A DNA stretch of 64,000 bases from Ovis canadensis (lineage: Eukaryota > Chordata > Mammalia > Artiodactyla > Bovidae). The notes under the pieces are model-generated. The model worked only from the letters and a program-made list of their open reading frames with translations. It had not been told where the DNA came from and did no database searches. Both the position numbers and the translations under genes were made by a program. Positions 21,065 to 31,731 of the stretch are shown here, piece after piece. The stretch's first letter is position 1. Each line of letters begins with the position of its first letter. The stretch covers positions 87,125,501 to 87,189,500 of the forward strand of contig NC_091251.1 in the NCBI RefSeq assembly GCF_042477335.2, read 5' to 3'.

Positions 21065-21820
21065 AGGTAGTTAACCTTACAGATTCTCAGGCACTAGTAG
21101 CTCTGGTGCCATGTGTTCATGACCATCAGAAATGGTCCATTTAGTGGTGATCTTAGCATCTGTAAAGCAACTCAGGAAGTGTGTTTCAAATGCTACTACT
21201 ATCTAGGTGCTTCAGAGAGGAGCTGCAGCAGCGGATATGGGGAAGAAGGTCTGCCCCAGGAAAGCCCCATGAAGTCCTGCTTAGTTATACCAGGTGACTG
21301 GCTTCAACAACCAGGGCAGGTTTGGCTGCCTCCTGGGTGTGGGGAGCAGCAGGGTCAGAGTCCTCTGAGGGACCTGTTAGCCCCCACAGTGAGATGGGGA
21401 TGCAGAGGTTGGGCAGATGCATCTGGCCTGGGAGAGGGGTCCAGGCTGGAAATAGCACCAGAATCATCCCAGGGAGGAAGAGGAAAGGCCAGATGGGGGC
21501 AGGTGGGTCACAGCAGACTGTGTGCAGGTGAGGTGGTACTATTGGAAGCAGCACAGAACCAGAGGGGAGTGGCAGTCAGGAGCTCAGCCTCATTCTGTTG
21601 TTTTTTGTAAAACCACTGTGTCAGAATTTGAGACAAGTCTCTCAGAAGGAGACTTCTGACCCCAGTGCTCCTGTGGCTTCATCAGAGGGGCTTAGGTGGA
21701 AAACAGAACCACTGCAGGCTCAGCCTATGTCCCCACTGGGGGTGAACCCCATCAGGGCACTGGGGCCCACATACTTCAGGGAACCCCTGCCCTCAGGAGT
21801 GGGAGCCCTTCTTTGAACCA
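21065..21820. other. 0.75-kb single-copy block
   Basis: GC-rich, repeat-poor. The longest open frame is 165 codons at 21113-21610 on plus, with a 89-codon minus frame opposite. No signal peptide, domain or repeated motif is recognisable. It could be chance, and no exon is called. Confidence 0.45.
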
Positions 21821-22670
21821 AGTTCATAGGTCAAGGGCCATAGGTCATAGTTTAAGGGTGATAGGTCAGAGGTCATGTTAGGAATTGACATATGGTAATT
21901 CTATGTGTAAGTTTTCACCAACTGAATATAATGACTTCCACAGTGGGTGGACTATTTTACTTTTTTTGGTATGGCTTTCCTTGTGGCCCAGCTGGTAAAG
22001 AATCCACCTGCAATGCAGGAGACCTGGGTTTGATCCCTGAGTTGGGAAAATTCCCTGGAGAAGGGAAAGGCTACTTACTCCAGAATTCTGGCCTGGAGAA
22101 TTCCGTGGACTGTATAGGGTCAGTCTATGGGGTCTTCTCCTCTTCCATGGGGTCACAAAGAGTCAGACACAACTGAGCAACTTGCACTTTCACTTGCACT
22201 TTCAAGGATCATAGTTCAATGGTCAGAAGTCATAGGTTACAGGTCACAGGTGAGATGTCTGACAGAGTGGGAGCAGATGAAATGGGTCAAGTGTCAGAGA
22301 TCAGGGGTCACATGTTGAGAGTGAAAAAGTCAAGACAGTGAAATAGGTCAAGAGTCATAGGTTGACCCTCAGAGGTCTTAGGTCAGGAATCAACATATCA
22401 TGTTAATTCTATGCATAAGTTTTTGAGTAACCACTGTAATGACTTCCACAGTGGCTGTGTCATTTCACTTTTTTGGTATGATTGTCAAGGGTCATAGTTC
22501 AAGAGTCAGTAAGGGATCAGGTGTTATAGGTCAAGGGTCAAATGGTCAGAAGCCATGAGTTGATGGTTTGGGTCGGAGTCAAAGTTTGGAAGTCATATGT
22601 CAAGGGTCACAGATAAGAGTTCATAAATCGAGTCCTAGGTCGATGGACAGAGGTCATAGGTCATCATACA
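21821..22670 (+). repeat. Degenerate heptanucleotide satellite (AGGTCAT)n
   Basis: Eight contiguous 7-bp units start at 21821 (agttcat aggtcaa and so on to aggtcat, ending 21876). After an interruption and a SINE the phase continues from 22204 (aaggatc atagttc aatggtc...), then again from about 22484 to 22668. A non-heptamer segment near 21880-21972 is repeated at 22384-22480, giving a higher-order unit of about 270 bp once the SINE is removed. Exact AGGTCA-N-AGGTCA sites lie at 21863-21875 and 22651-22663. Confidence 0.85.
21974..22203 (+). mobile_element. Bov-tA SINE inside the heptamer satellite
   Basis: Sense Bov-tA from 'ctttccttgtggcccagctg' to 'cttgcactttcacttgcact'. It interrupts the satellite's non-heptamer segment, and so is younger than the satellite's duplication. 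Confidence 0.94.
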
Positions 22671-22740
22671 CTGATATATATGTGTACCATATGTGTATGT
22701 CTTTGAAATATATATGTGTAATACTGTACTAATATATTAC

Positions 22741-22900
22741 ATGGCCTTCCCAGGTGGCGCAGCGGTAAAGAATCTGCCTGCTAATGCAGGAGATGCAAGA
22801 GATGCAATCTGGATTTCTGGGTCGAGAAGATCCCCTGGAATAGGAAATGGCAACCTGCTCCAGTATTCTTGCCTAAAAAAAATTCCATGGACAGAGGAGT
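22741..22900 (+). mobile_element. Bov-tA SINE, 3'-incomplete
   Basis: Head and hinge are present; the BovA part stops at 'attccatggacagaggag', after an internal A8 tract. The flanking DNA is rich in TATATG. Confidence 0.9.
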
Positions 22901-23684
22901 TTGCTTTAAAAAACAAACAAATAAGAATTTGGCAGCCAAAGCTGAGCAATGAACTGGGTGTTCTCACTGGATCTCTCTCCCTGAAACATAGAAACCTGTT
23001 GATTAAATGGGTGGAGAGCCACAGAACATCATGACTTAAGTGGAAAGAAAGCATACCAGTTTAATATATATCATCCCCATTACATGGGAACCATGCCGTG
23101 GGCTGGCCCTGCTCACCGAGGCCTGAGAGCAAAACAAACTGCCTCTTTGTTGCACACAACAACATTCCCTTTGTAATCACTTGAAGATGGACTAGTTAAT
23201 GTCTCCTATCCTCCCTGGAGCCACTGAACAGCCAGGGTGCCTGTCAGCAAGAGAAGTGTGTGGGCACCCAAACTTGTATATGTATGTCAGGTGGTGGGAG
23301 CTGCCAGGAGTACTAAATTCTATGTGTTGAGAACAAAAACAGGGCGTGGAATCTGTCCTAGAGGCCAAATCCTACTTTTAAATAATGTGTTGCATTGTGT
23401 GGAATTCTCCAAGTCAGAATACTAGTCCTGATTGTAGGGACAGAAATATAGAATCCTTCCAAGTGTAGCATTTCTCACAGGGGAGCATTTGATAGCCCAG
23501 GAAGTTAGGAGAGTAGATTATAAGAATTGTGTCCTTGCATTTCAATAAAGACCCGGCACAAATAGTATTATGGGGGTCTTTGGAAATCTCTAGTCACTGG
23601 TCACTTTCCCGAGGTTTGTGATGTTGGGTTACTCTGGTGTGACTGCAGTGGGATCAAGTAGAAAGGGCAGGAAGCTCTTGATTT
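22901..23684. other. 0.8-kb single-copy block
   Basis: No repeat family recognised. An AATAAA hexamer lies in 'tttcaataaagacccgg' near 23540, but there is no coding frame upstream to go with it. Confidence 0.45.
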
Positions 23685-23860
23685 GGGGCTGAATTCTGAT
23701 GTGAATCCTGGCCAGTACTCATTAAGTTTGGTGACCTTGGACAATTTAACTTTGTGAAGCTTCAGATTCTTATCTAAAAAAGGACCCATTACTAAACAAA
23801 ATGATGTAGACAAAGTAACTATCATTCCACATGGCATACAGTAGGCACTAAACAATCTAG
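23685..23860 (+). mobile_element. MIR SINE, sense
   Basis: 'gtgaatcctggccagtactc', 'ggtgaccttggacaatttaa' and 'atggcatacagtaggcacta' follow the MIR order. Confidence 0.78.
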
Positions 23861-24145
23861 AAAAAAGTTAGCTGATAATAGGTAAAGGCTAGACATTAAA
23901 AGTTCCCCCCCCAAATTTCCTAGCTTCTTCTGCCAAATTTCCTAGCACTGATGTCTGTCCCTCCAACCGAATCTCTGAGGTTTCCTTCTTTCCTAACAAC
24001 TTCAACTTTTAATAATGGAAACAGCTTGCTGTTCCAGAAACAATTTTAGGGAAAAAAAATCTTCCCCATAAAAATAAACTTAAGCCTACCATAATTATAA
24101 ATGTATTAATTTTTACTTCTGCAATTTAAAATACTCCCCAGCAAC

Positions 24146-24640
24146 TAGTTCAGTTCAGTTGCTCAGTCCTGTCTGACTCTTTGCATCCCCATGGAATGCA
24201 GCATGTCAGGCTTCCCTGTCCATCATCAACTCCCGAAGCTTGGTCAAACTCATGTCCATCGAGTTGGTGATGCCATCCAACCATCTCATCCTCTGTCATC
24301 TCCTTCTCTTCCTGCCTTCAATCTTTCCCAGCATCATGGTCTTTTCCAATGAGTCAGTTCTTGCATCAGGTGGCCAAAGTATTGAAGTTTCAGCTTCAGC
24401 ATCAGTCCTTCCAATGACTATTCAGGACTGATTTCCTTTAGGATGTACTGGTTTGATCTCCTTGCAGTCCAAGGGACTCTCAAGAGTCTTCTCCAACACC
24501 ATAGTTCAAAAGCGTCAATTCTTTGACGCTCAGCTTTCTTTATAGTCCAACTCTCACATCCATACATGATTACTGCAAAAACCATAGATTTGACTAGACG
24601 GACCTTTGTTGGCAAAGTAATGTCTCTGCTTTTTAATACT
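24146..24640 (-). mobile_element. BovB LINE, 3' end, 5'-truncated
   Basis: Antisense copy from the tail (agttcagttcagttgctcag) to 'aatgtctctgctttttaata'. A 65-residue minus frame (24418-24615) covers the CESWT and W-C-W-R-R-L region. It lacks the GTCTCTGC/poly-T duplication seen at 5.8 and 41.3 kb. Confidence 0.94.
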
Positions 24641-25982
24641 ACCCCTTCATTTAACCTTGTTCTCGTACCATCATATATTGAAGAGAAATCAGTATTACAG
24701 CAAAGCTAAGATAGTTTAACTTAACAAGAATTTGTACAATTATTTTTTAAAAAACTTTGGCATTTGGGGCATTATTTAAAGTGGACTGCTATTTAAAAGC
24801 ATAATTTCTGGGGCTGTTCAACTTTCTAATTAACTTTAAAGTTAATTCTGCTTTTATATATAAAAATGTTTCCCACTGTCATTAGGAAAATTACCAAAGA
24901 GTTTCTTATCATATTTATCTACACGCTGGTCAGTTACCAATCCCCCTGAAGCAGCCCCTTTCCATGGCCATAGCATTCACAGTCCAGTTTAATGATCTCC
25001 CTGCCACATTTACATTTTTAGTAGGAAGCTCTTGAAAACCTGACCATTGTCAAAATCTGTAATGAGTACAGAGACTTCAGTCAGTGTGACAGATGGTAGA
25101 AAGAAATATTTATATGGAGGCTGTGGGTGGGAGAGAAGACACTTCCCAACTGTTGCTAATAATTAAGCTTGCAGTGGCTGCCGGTGGGCCACACAGGCAC
25201 AGACCTGGCGAAGTCTCCATCGGTCCTGATGGGTTTTCCTTACAGCCAACAGCTGTAGGCCATTAGTTACTCTTTGGGGCCCCAGGATTCTTCTCGGATG
25301 GCTCAATCTCCCTCACAGCCTCATCCAGGAAGGAGGCTTGGTTCTCCCAGGAGGAATTGCAGCTGAGAAGGACAGCACCAAGCTGGCTTTCAGAGAGGTG
25401 GGGCAGCAGATTGACGGTAGGTGCTGGGGCGGTGGGACAGGTGGAGAAAGTTAAGGGTTGGACATCATCTTCCTGGGTGTCTCTAGAAGGACAGATCCGC
25501 TGGGGACAACACAGTGAGGGGCTTGGCAGCCAAGGACGTCCAATGACATGAGAAGAGAGGCAACCTGCTTATTTCTACCATCTTCACTAAAGCCTACCTT
25601 GCTTATTTTTAATGAAATGTTTCAAAAATAAAATGTGGAAAAAAGGTAAGTTAAAAAAAAAATAATCTAGGTTGGTGGATTTGTCCTTCAGTTCTCTTCC
25701 AGAGCCCCTCAGTGTAGACCCTGGTCGGCTCTGCCGATGTTGGAAACACTGCCACCTGCTGGACCCTTTGAGAATGTCAGCAGGCCCTGCCCTTCAAACC
25801 CAGTCTTGACTGGTGCCAGTGTCAGCAACTCAGCCACCAGGTCGGGGTGCACGGGACCCAAGGCCCGTGGCTGCCAGTGGCTCAAGGGAGAGATTAGTCG
25901 GCTAGCCAGAATATAGACATAATTAGACATTGTTTTTAACCTTTAAGCAATGATCTCATTCTACGATTACGTTACCTCCACT
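24641..25982. other. 1.3-kb single-copy block with palindrome and CTCF-like motif
   Basis: AT-rich to 25100, then GC-richer. It holds a perfect 20-bp palindrome (24828-24847) and a CTCF-type motif (25748-25762, minus). Short frames at 25357-25551 (+) and 25709-25930 (-) have no recognisable motif. No exon is called. Confidence 0.5.
25748..25762 (-). promoter_or_regulatory. Candidate CTCF binding site
   Basis: Plus-strand ACTGCCACCTGCTGG reads on minus as CCAGCAGGTGGCAGT. It matches the CTCF core CCASYAGRKGGCRS at every position. Sequence match only; occupancy is unknown. Confidence 0.5.
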
Positions 25983-26183
25983 GGGCTTTCCTGGTGGCTC
26001 AGGCCGTGAAGAATCTGCCTGCAATGCTGGGAACTCGGGTCTGATCCCTGAAGAAGGGAATGACTACCCACTCCAGTCTTCTTGCCTGGAGAATTCCATG
26101 GACAGAGGGGCCTGACGTGCTACAGTCCATGGGATCGCAAAGAGTCGGACACGACTGAGCGATTAACTTTCACTTTCACTTTG
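25983..26183 (+). mobile_element. Bov-tA SINE with internal deletion
   Basis: Sense Bov-tA that jumps from 'tctgatccctg' to 'aagaagggaatgactaccc', losing most of the hinge. The tail reads 'gattaactttcactttcact'. Confidence 0.93.
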
Positions 26184-26894
26184 TCATTCACTGAAGGGTT
26201 TGGGAACAGAAGGGTCAAGACCTCCCCTGTCCTCTGTAGATCTTCAGGCCCTGATTTGAAATGACGTATGTGCTCAGCCCTAGACTTTCAAGGCAGCTTC
26301 AAGTGAGATGTATGTAATTCCTTTGCTCTGACAACATGTTCCACTCTGTTCTCTCTGTTTCATAATTAACTGCTTTTAAAGAGAATTTATGGGGCCTGAT
26401 GAATAGCTGAATGTTTCTTTCTTTGAACTCCCAGATGTTCTGACCAGATTCCAGCCTCCAGTCCCTGTTCCCAGCCCTTCACCAGAGCCGTTGGGTAAAT
26501 TTTCTAATCCTCTCTGGGACATTCCTATTTCCTGCTGAGAAGTAAAAAAACAACAGTGCTTCCCTAAGGGCGGTGTGCCTCAGCCCCACTGCTCACAATC
26601 TCCATTTTAGGAAAAATGTTTCCCTGAGCACGAATCCTCTGAAAGGAAAAGGCCTATGAGTCTCCTGAGAAAGAATATGAGACCCCACCGTGAGGATTTG
26701 CCGTAGAATTTCGCTGCATTCCTCTGCGGGACTGGGCTGTCTAGGAAGTTCATTTTGATTTAAAAATATATCAGAGTGGAAGTGTGTTTGTGTGAGTAGG
26801 CGTGTGAAACAGATTTGAAAAAAAGACAGGCAAAAATAAAGTGGGGAGATAAGGAGAGAGGTCAAAGGCAAATAGTTCTTTCCTTCTAAAAGGA
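26184..26894. other. 0.7-kb single-copy block
   Basis: Mixed composition, no repeat family or conserved coding pattern recognised. A 92-codon minus frame (26593-26871) lacks a motif. Confidence 0.45.
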
Positions 26895-27055
26895 TCTCTT
26901 CAGAGTGCTTGAATTTTTTATTATGGAAATACTCAAAACATTCAAAACTAGGGAAAATAGTCTAATGAACCACTGGGTACCCCTCATCCCACTTCAACAA
27001 TTATCAACATTGCCAATCTTTATCACTTATCTGCTCCTCTTTTTTTGCACCAGAG
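26895..27055 (-). mobile_element. L1M remnant, antisense
   Basis: 'ttattatggaaatactcaaa', 'taatgaaccactgggtaccc' and 'caacaattatcaacattgcc' are recognisable old L1 3'-region phrases. Confidence 0.6.
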
Positions 27056-27272
27056 CTGGACCTGGCCAAATCCATGGCCAAAACCAATTTGCCTCTTGTT
27101 TTTGTGGAAAAAACACAAAGTTTTACTGGAACACAGCCATGCCCAATGGTTCCTATTGTCTATACCTGCGTTCACATCACACCAGCAGAGGTGAATTGTT
27201 GTGACAGAAATCGTGTGACCCAAATGCCTAAAATACTTTTTGTCTGGTCTTTCACAGAAAATATTTACACAC
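27056..27272 (-). mobile_element. hAT-Charlie-type DNA transposon remnant
   Basis: 'gttttactggaacacagcca', 'ttgtgacagaaatcgtgtga' and the terminal 'gtctggtctttcacagaaaa' resemble a common mammalian hAT-Charlie non-autonomous element in antisense. It is non-coding, and the exact subfamily is not assigned. Confidence 0.6.
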
Positions 27273-27286
27273 GCACACAGCCCTGT

Positions 27287-27486
27287 GCATGTACATGCCT
27301 GCTCGGTTGTGTCCTACCATCTGAGGCCCCATGCGCTGAAGCCCACCAGGCTCCTCTGTCCATGGGATTCTCCAGGCAAGAGTACCGGAGTGGGTGGGCA
27401 TGCCCTTCTCCAGGGGATCTTTCCCACCCAGAGATCAAACCCAGGTCTGTAGCACTGCAGGCAGATTCTTTACTGTCTGAGCCTTC
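27287..27486 (-). mobile_element. Bov-tA SINE
   Basis: Antisense copy, more diverged than most, from 'tgcctgctcggttgtgtcct' to 'ctttactgtctgagcc'. Confidence 0.92.
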
Positions 27487-27624
27487 TCTTTTCACTCATA
27501 TGTATTTGTTGAAGAAACCAGACTCTGTCCTACAAAATCCCCACATTTTGGATATAGTTGGGTATATGCTCATTGCACCATTTTACATGACCATAATGCA
27601 TTATTTTTAATTAGAGTAGGCATT

Positions 27625-28078
27625 AAAAAAAAAATGGAGTACAGTTGAATTACAATATTGTGTTAGTGTCAGATATACAGCAAAGTGTTTCAGTTATATA
27701 TATACATATACACACACACTTTTTCAAGATATTGAATATGGTTCCCTGTGCTATATAGTAAGTCTTATTGCTTATCTGCTTTATATTTAGTAGTGTGTAG
27801 TGTGTATCTATTAATCCCAACCTCCTAATTTATCCCTCCTTACCATTTCCCCTTTGATAACCATGTTTGTTTTCTAAGCTCTTGAGTCTATTTTTGTTTC
27901 ATAAATAAGTTCCTTTGCATAATTTTTTTAAGATTCTACCTTTAAGTGATATTGTATATTTGTCTTTCTCCGTCTGACTTACTTCGGTATGTTAATAGTA
28001 TGATAATATCTACATCCATCCATGTTGCTGCAAATGGCATGATTTCCTTCTTTTTTTAATAACTGAGTGATATGACCA
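27625..28078 (-). mobile_element. Antisense artiodactyl L1 3' region
   Basis: 'ttgtgttagtgtcagatata', 'ttccctgtgctatatagtaa' and 'catccatgttgctgcaaatg' appear in the order expected for an antisense, 5'-truncated L1. Confidence 0.85.
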
Positions 28079-28237
28079 CAGTGCATTTTTCTGTCAGGCT
28101 ACATGAGGTGGTGGAGCTTTGGGCTTTCTCCCGGTTTCCAGACCTACCTGGGCAACGCTGTGTGACCCCCAGCAGTGGCCCCACTGCATTGCGGGTGAGA
28201 GCATGCCTCCTTCCTTTGGCAAACTCCCTGTGATCCT

Positions 28238-28585
28238 GGTGAAGCTGTTGTTTCCATCCATTTGGGCTGCTGTAACAAAATATCGCAACAGAAATGCGTT
28301 TCTCACACCTCTGAAGGCTAGAAGTCCAAGATGAGGCCGCCAGCGTGGCTGTGTTTGGGTGAGAGCCCGCTTCCTGGTTCACGTGTGTTGCCTTCTAGCT
28401 GTGCCCTCATTTAGTGGAAGCAGGCAAGGGATCCCAGCGGGATAGTTTTCCTAAGGCACTAATCCCATTTATGAGGGCTCCATAGAGGCACGCCCAAAGG
28501 CCCCACCTCCTAATACTGTCATCTTTGGGGGTTAGGATGGCAACATATGAATTTTGCAGAGACACAAACATTCAGATCACAGCAC
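28238..28585 (-). mobile_element. MLT1-type LTR (ERVL-MaLR), antisense
   Basis: 'ttgggctgctgtaacaaaat', 'ggctagaagtccaagatgag', 'actaatcccatttatgaggg', 'aaaggccccacctcctaata' and 'gacacaaacattcagatcac' follow MLT1A in antisense. It is a solo LTR with no retroviral genes. Confidence 0.85.
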
Positions 28586-28743
28586 TGCCTATCACAGCTC
28601 CCTGGCTTCTTCTTCATGACAGCCCAGGAGGTGAGCATGGGACTCCCACCCAGATGATTAGAGCTCTTCCCTGGGGAGTTATTTTCTTCCACAGCATTGC
28701 CAAACTGGCATGATCTCACCTAGAGCTGCCTGTAGCCATGCCT

Positions 28744-28954
28744 GAAAAGTGAAGTGTTAGTCACTCAGTCATGTCTGACTCTTTTTGACCCCATGGACTG
28801 CAGCCCACTAGGTTCCTCTGTCCATGGAACTCTCCAGGTGAGAATATTGGAGTGAGTAGCTATTCCCCTCTCCAGGGGATCTTCCTGACATGGGGATCGA
28901 ACCTGGATCTGCTGCATTGCAGGCAGATTCCTCACAGTCTGAGCCCCCAGGGAA
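28744..28954 (-). mobile_element. Bov-tA SINE with perfect 16-bp TSD
   Basis: Antisense Bov-tA flanked by GCCTGTAGCCATGCCT at 28728-28743 and 28955-28970. The right TSD copy abuts the BovB that starts at 28971. Confidence 0.96.
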
Positions 28955-28970
28955 GCCTGTAGCCATGCCT

Positions 28971-30025
28971 TTGTTGTTGTTGTTGTTCAGTCACTCAGTT
29001 GCGTCTGACCCTTTGCAATCCCATGGACTGCAGCACACCAGGCTTCACAGTCCTTCACAATCTCCCAGAGCTTGCTCAAACTCATGTCCATTGAGTCAGT
29101 GATGCCATCTAACCATCTAGTCCTCTGTCGTTCCCTCTTCCCGCCTTCAATCTTTCCCAGCATCAGGGTCTTTTCTAATGAATCAGCTCTTTGCATCAGG
29201 TGGCCAAGTATTGGAGCTTCAGCTTCAACATCAGCATCTGACCTTCCAATGAATAGTCAGGGTTGATCTCCTTTAGGATTGATTTATTTGATCTCCTTGC
29301 AGTCCAAGGGGTTCTAAAGAGTTTTATCCAACACCACAGCTCAAAAGCATCAATTCTTCAGTGCTCAGCCTTCTTTATGGTCTAGCTCTCACATCCATGC
29401 ATGACTACTGGAAAAACCATAGCTTTGACTATATGGACCTTTGTTGGCAAAGTAATATCTCTGCCTTTTAATGTGCTTTCTAGGTTTGTCATAGCTTTTC
29501 TTCCAAGGAGAAACTGTCTTTTAATTTCATGGCTGCAGTCACTGTCTGTGGTGATTTCTGAGACCAAGAAAAGAGCCTTCATCAAGAGGCCCTTTAGTTC
29601 CTCTTTGCTTTCTGTCATAACGGTGGTGTCATCTGCATATCTGAGATTATTGATATTTCTCCTGGCAATCTTGATTCTAGCTTGTGCTTCATCCAGCCTG
29701 GAATTTCACAAGATGTGCTCTGCATATGTTAAATAAGCAGGGTGACAATATACAACCTTGATGTACTCCTTTCCCAATTTGGAACCAGCCCATTGTTCCA
29801 TGTCCAGTTCTAATTGTTGCTTCTTGACCTGCATTCCTGTTTCTCAGGAGGCAGGTATGGTGGTCTGGTATTCTCATCTCTTTAAGAATTTTCCACAGTT
29901 TGTTGTGATGCACACAAAGGCTTTAGTGTAGTCAATGAAGCAGATGTTTTTCTGGAATTCTCTAGCTTTTTCTATGATCCAATGGATGTTGGCAATTTGA
30001 TCTCTGGATCCTCTGCCTTCCCTAG
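28971..30025 (-). mobile_element. BovB LINE, internally deleted
   Basis: Antisense copy from a (TTG)n-type tail to the RT region ('caatggatgttggcaatttg', then ends near 30025). An internal deletion joins 'gatttctgagaccaagaaaa' to the 'catcaagaggccctttag' region at about 29570, removing part of the C-terminal segment. It keeps the CCACAG form at about 29890 and lacks the 2-bp loss of the 1-737 and 41-kb copies. Confidence 0.92.
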
Positions 30026-30300
30026 CACAGCCAAGTAACAAAGTTTAAATCACTAAAGGATGCTGAGGATCCTATTAATAGCTGTCACTTGATTGTGTCC
30101 CTACCCAATGCATGGCACATGGCTGAGACCTAAGGGAACACAGGGTTGTGAGTAGAAATGGAATTATGTCAGTAAAGTCCTCATAAAACTACAGGGCAAG
30201 GGCAGAACATCAAAGAGGATAGAAGCATCTTCCTGCTGCTTCATCAGAGAGCTTCTCCCAGCTTTGGTCCTGTGAGTTCTTCAGAAACAATACTTTAGGA

Positions 30301-30396
30301 CTTGAGTTCGAGTAGGCTCTGCGACTTGGTGATGGACAGGGAAGCCTAGCATGCTGCAGTCCAGAGTCAGACAGGATTGAGACTGAACTGAACTGA
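30301..30396 (+). mobile_element. BovB 3'-end stub, sense
   Basis: About 95 bp of the BovB 3' end ('ttggtgatggacagggaagc' to the ACTGA-repeat tail). It is a very short 5'-truncated insertion. Confidence 0.85.
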
Positions 30397-30439
30397 TACA
30401 AAAGTAAAAGGTTTCTTTTAAAACACTGTATTGCCATGA

Positions 30440-30925
30440 CAACACCTGGTTCCACCTGAACTTAACTTTTCTCAGAGCTTGAGCTAACCAGTGTGTTTTT
30501 CTTATGGAAATATTTTTCTTAAGCTACGTTAATGCTATGTGCTTACCTTAGAATCTGCCTTTCTTCAAGTAGGTTCCAACGAAGACTCAGAACCAATGAT
30601 GGCTCAACAAACCAGTATGTTTTACTCACAGAAATGTTCTCTTAAGCTATGTTAATGAACCTATGTATCTGCTGGGAAATTTACCTTTCTTCAAGATTCA
30701 CGTCAATTGTTTTATGGCCCAGGATGACTCACCCTGTGCCAATGCTATCTCAAAACGCATGTTGTGGATGAGGGGCCTGGTGCAACTCTCAAACTTTATT
30801 ACACAAAAGTGCTGAGCGGTCAAGCGTCATCTCTGGCCCTGGATTGAACTCCTCTCCTCTGGAGGCCAGGAATCCCAGCGTCGTTCATGTGCTCATAGCA
30901 GCAACCTTTTACAAGGAGGTTCATA
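30440..30925. mobile_element. Possible endogenous-retrovirus LTR with internal duplication
   Basis: Non-coding segment resembling ruminant ERV LTRs in style. It contains two related blocks, 30486-30569 and 30610-30695, offset by 124 bp and about 80% alike. This resembles duplicated U3 enhancer units. No gag/pol/env sequence is present. The assignment is tentative; it may be an unrelated local duplication. Confidence 0.35.
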
Positions 30926-31159
30926 AACACTTGTGAGAATTATCCTTCTTCTCCCAGTTAACAAACATACCCTTTATTTTTCTAGAGGGGCAGGGGAAAG
31001 CTCATTTAGAGAAATGCAGGCCCAGGTCTCAGCAGAAGAGACGAGAGACCAGTGAAATCCCAGTATTGCTCTTGCTATATCTACTCATGGACTGAGTTGG
31101 GAAATGCAGGCTCACTTGAGTAACCTTAATAAAGCCGGACCACCTCCCCTTCAGCACTT

Positions 31160-31500
31160 TAGTTACCTGTTGCTGCAGAACAAATTACCCCAAATCTTAG
31201 AAATTTAAAAATTATAGTAAATGCTTACTATCTCGCACAGGTCAGAAATTTGGGAGTGGTTTAGCTGAATGGTTCTGACTTGGGGATCTCTCATGAGCTT
31301 GCAGTGAACTGTTGGCCAAGGTTGGAGGATCCATTCTTTGGTGTGACTGGGGGATGCACTGTAGGAAGAATCACTCTAGTGTTAGTTCTTGGTAGGGATG
31401 GGAGGTGGTTCTTACTCACATGGACTTCCCCATAGTAGTGCTTAAGTATCCTTATACCATGGTAGCTGACTTCCCTGACTGTGAGTGACCCACTCTTTCC
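31160..31500 (-). mobile_element. MLT1-type LTR remnant, antisense
   Basis: 'acctgttgctgcagaacaaa', 'ttaccccaaatcttagaaat' and 'cgcacaggtcagaaatttgg' match the antisense 3' end of MLT1-like LTRs. Strongly decayed after that. Confidence 0.55.
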
Positions 31501-31518
31501 TTTCTGTAATAGCCTGTT

Positions 31519-31731
31519 GTTCTATGTGCTTTGTTGTGTCCGACTCTTCGCAACCCCATGAACTGTAGCCCACCAGGCTCCTTTGTCCATGGGATTCTCA
31601 AGGCAAGAATACTGGAGTGGGTTGCCATACTCTTCTCCAGGGGATATTCCCAACCCAGGGATTGAACCCATGTCTCTTAGGTCTACTACATTGGCAGGCG
31701 TTCTCTTTTCCACTAGTGCCATATGGGAAGC
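31519..31731 (-). mobile_element. Bov-tA SINE
   Basis: Antisense Bov-tA from 'gctttgttgtgtccgactct' to 'ttccactagtgccatatggg'. Confidence 0.95.

Noticed and set aside
21821-22670. Regular short repeats considered as a CRISPR-like array.
   Set aside because: The repeat unit is 7 bp with no unique spacers, and the DNA is mammalian. It is a satellite.
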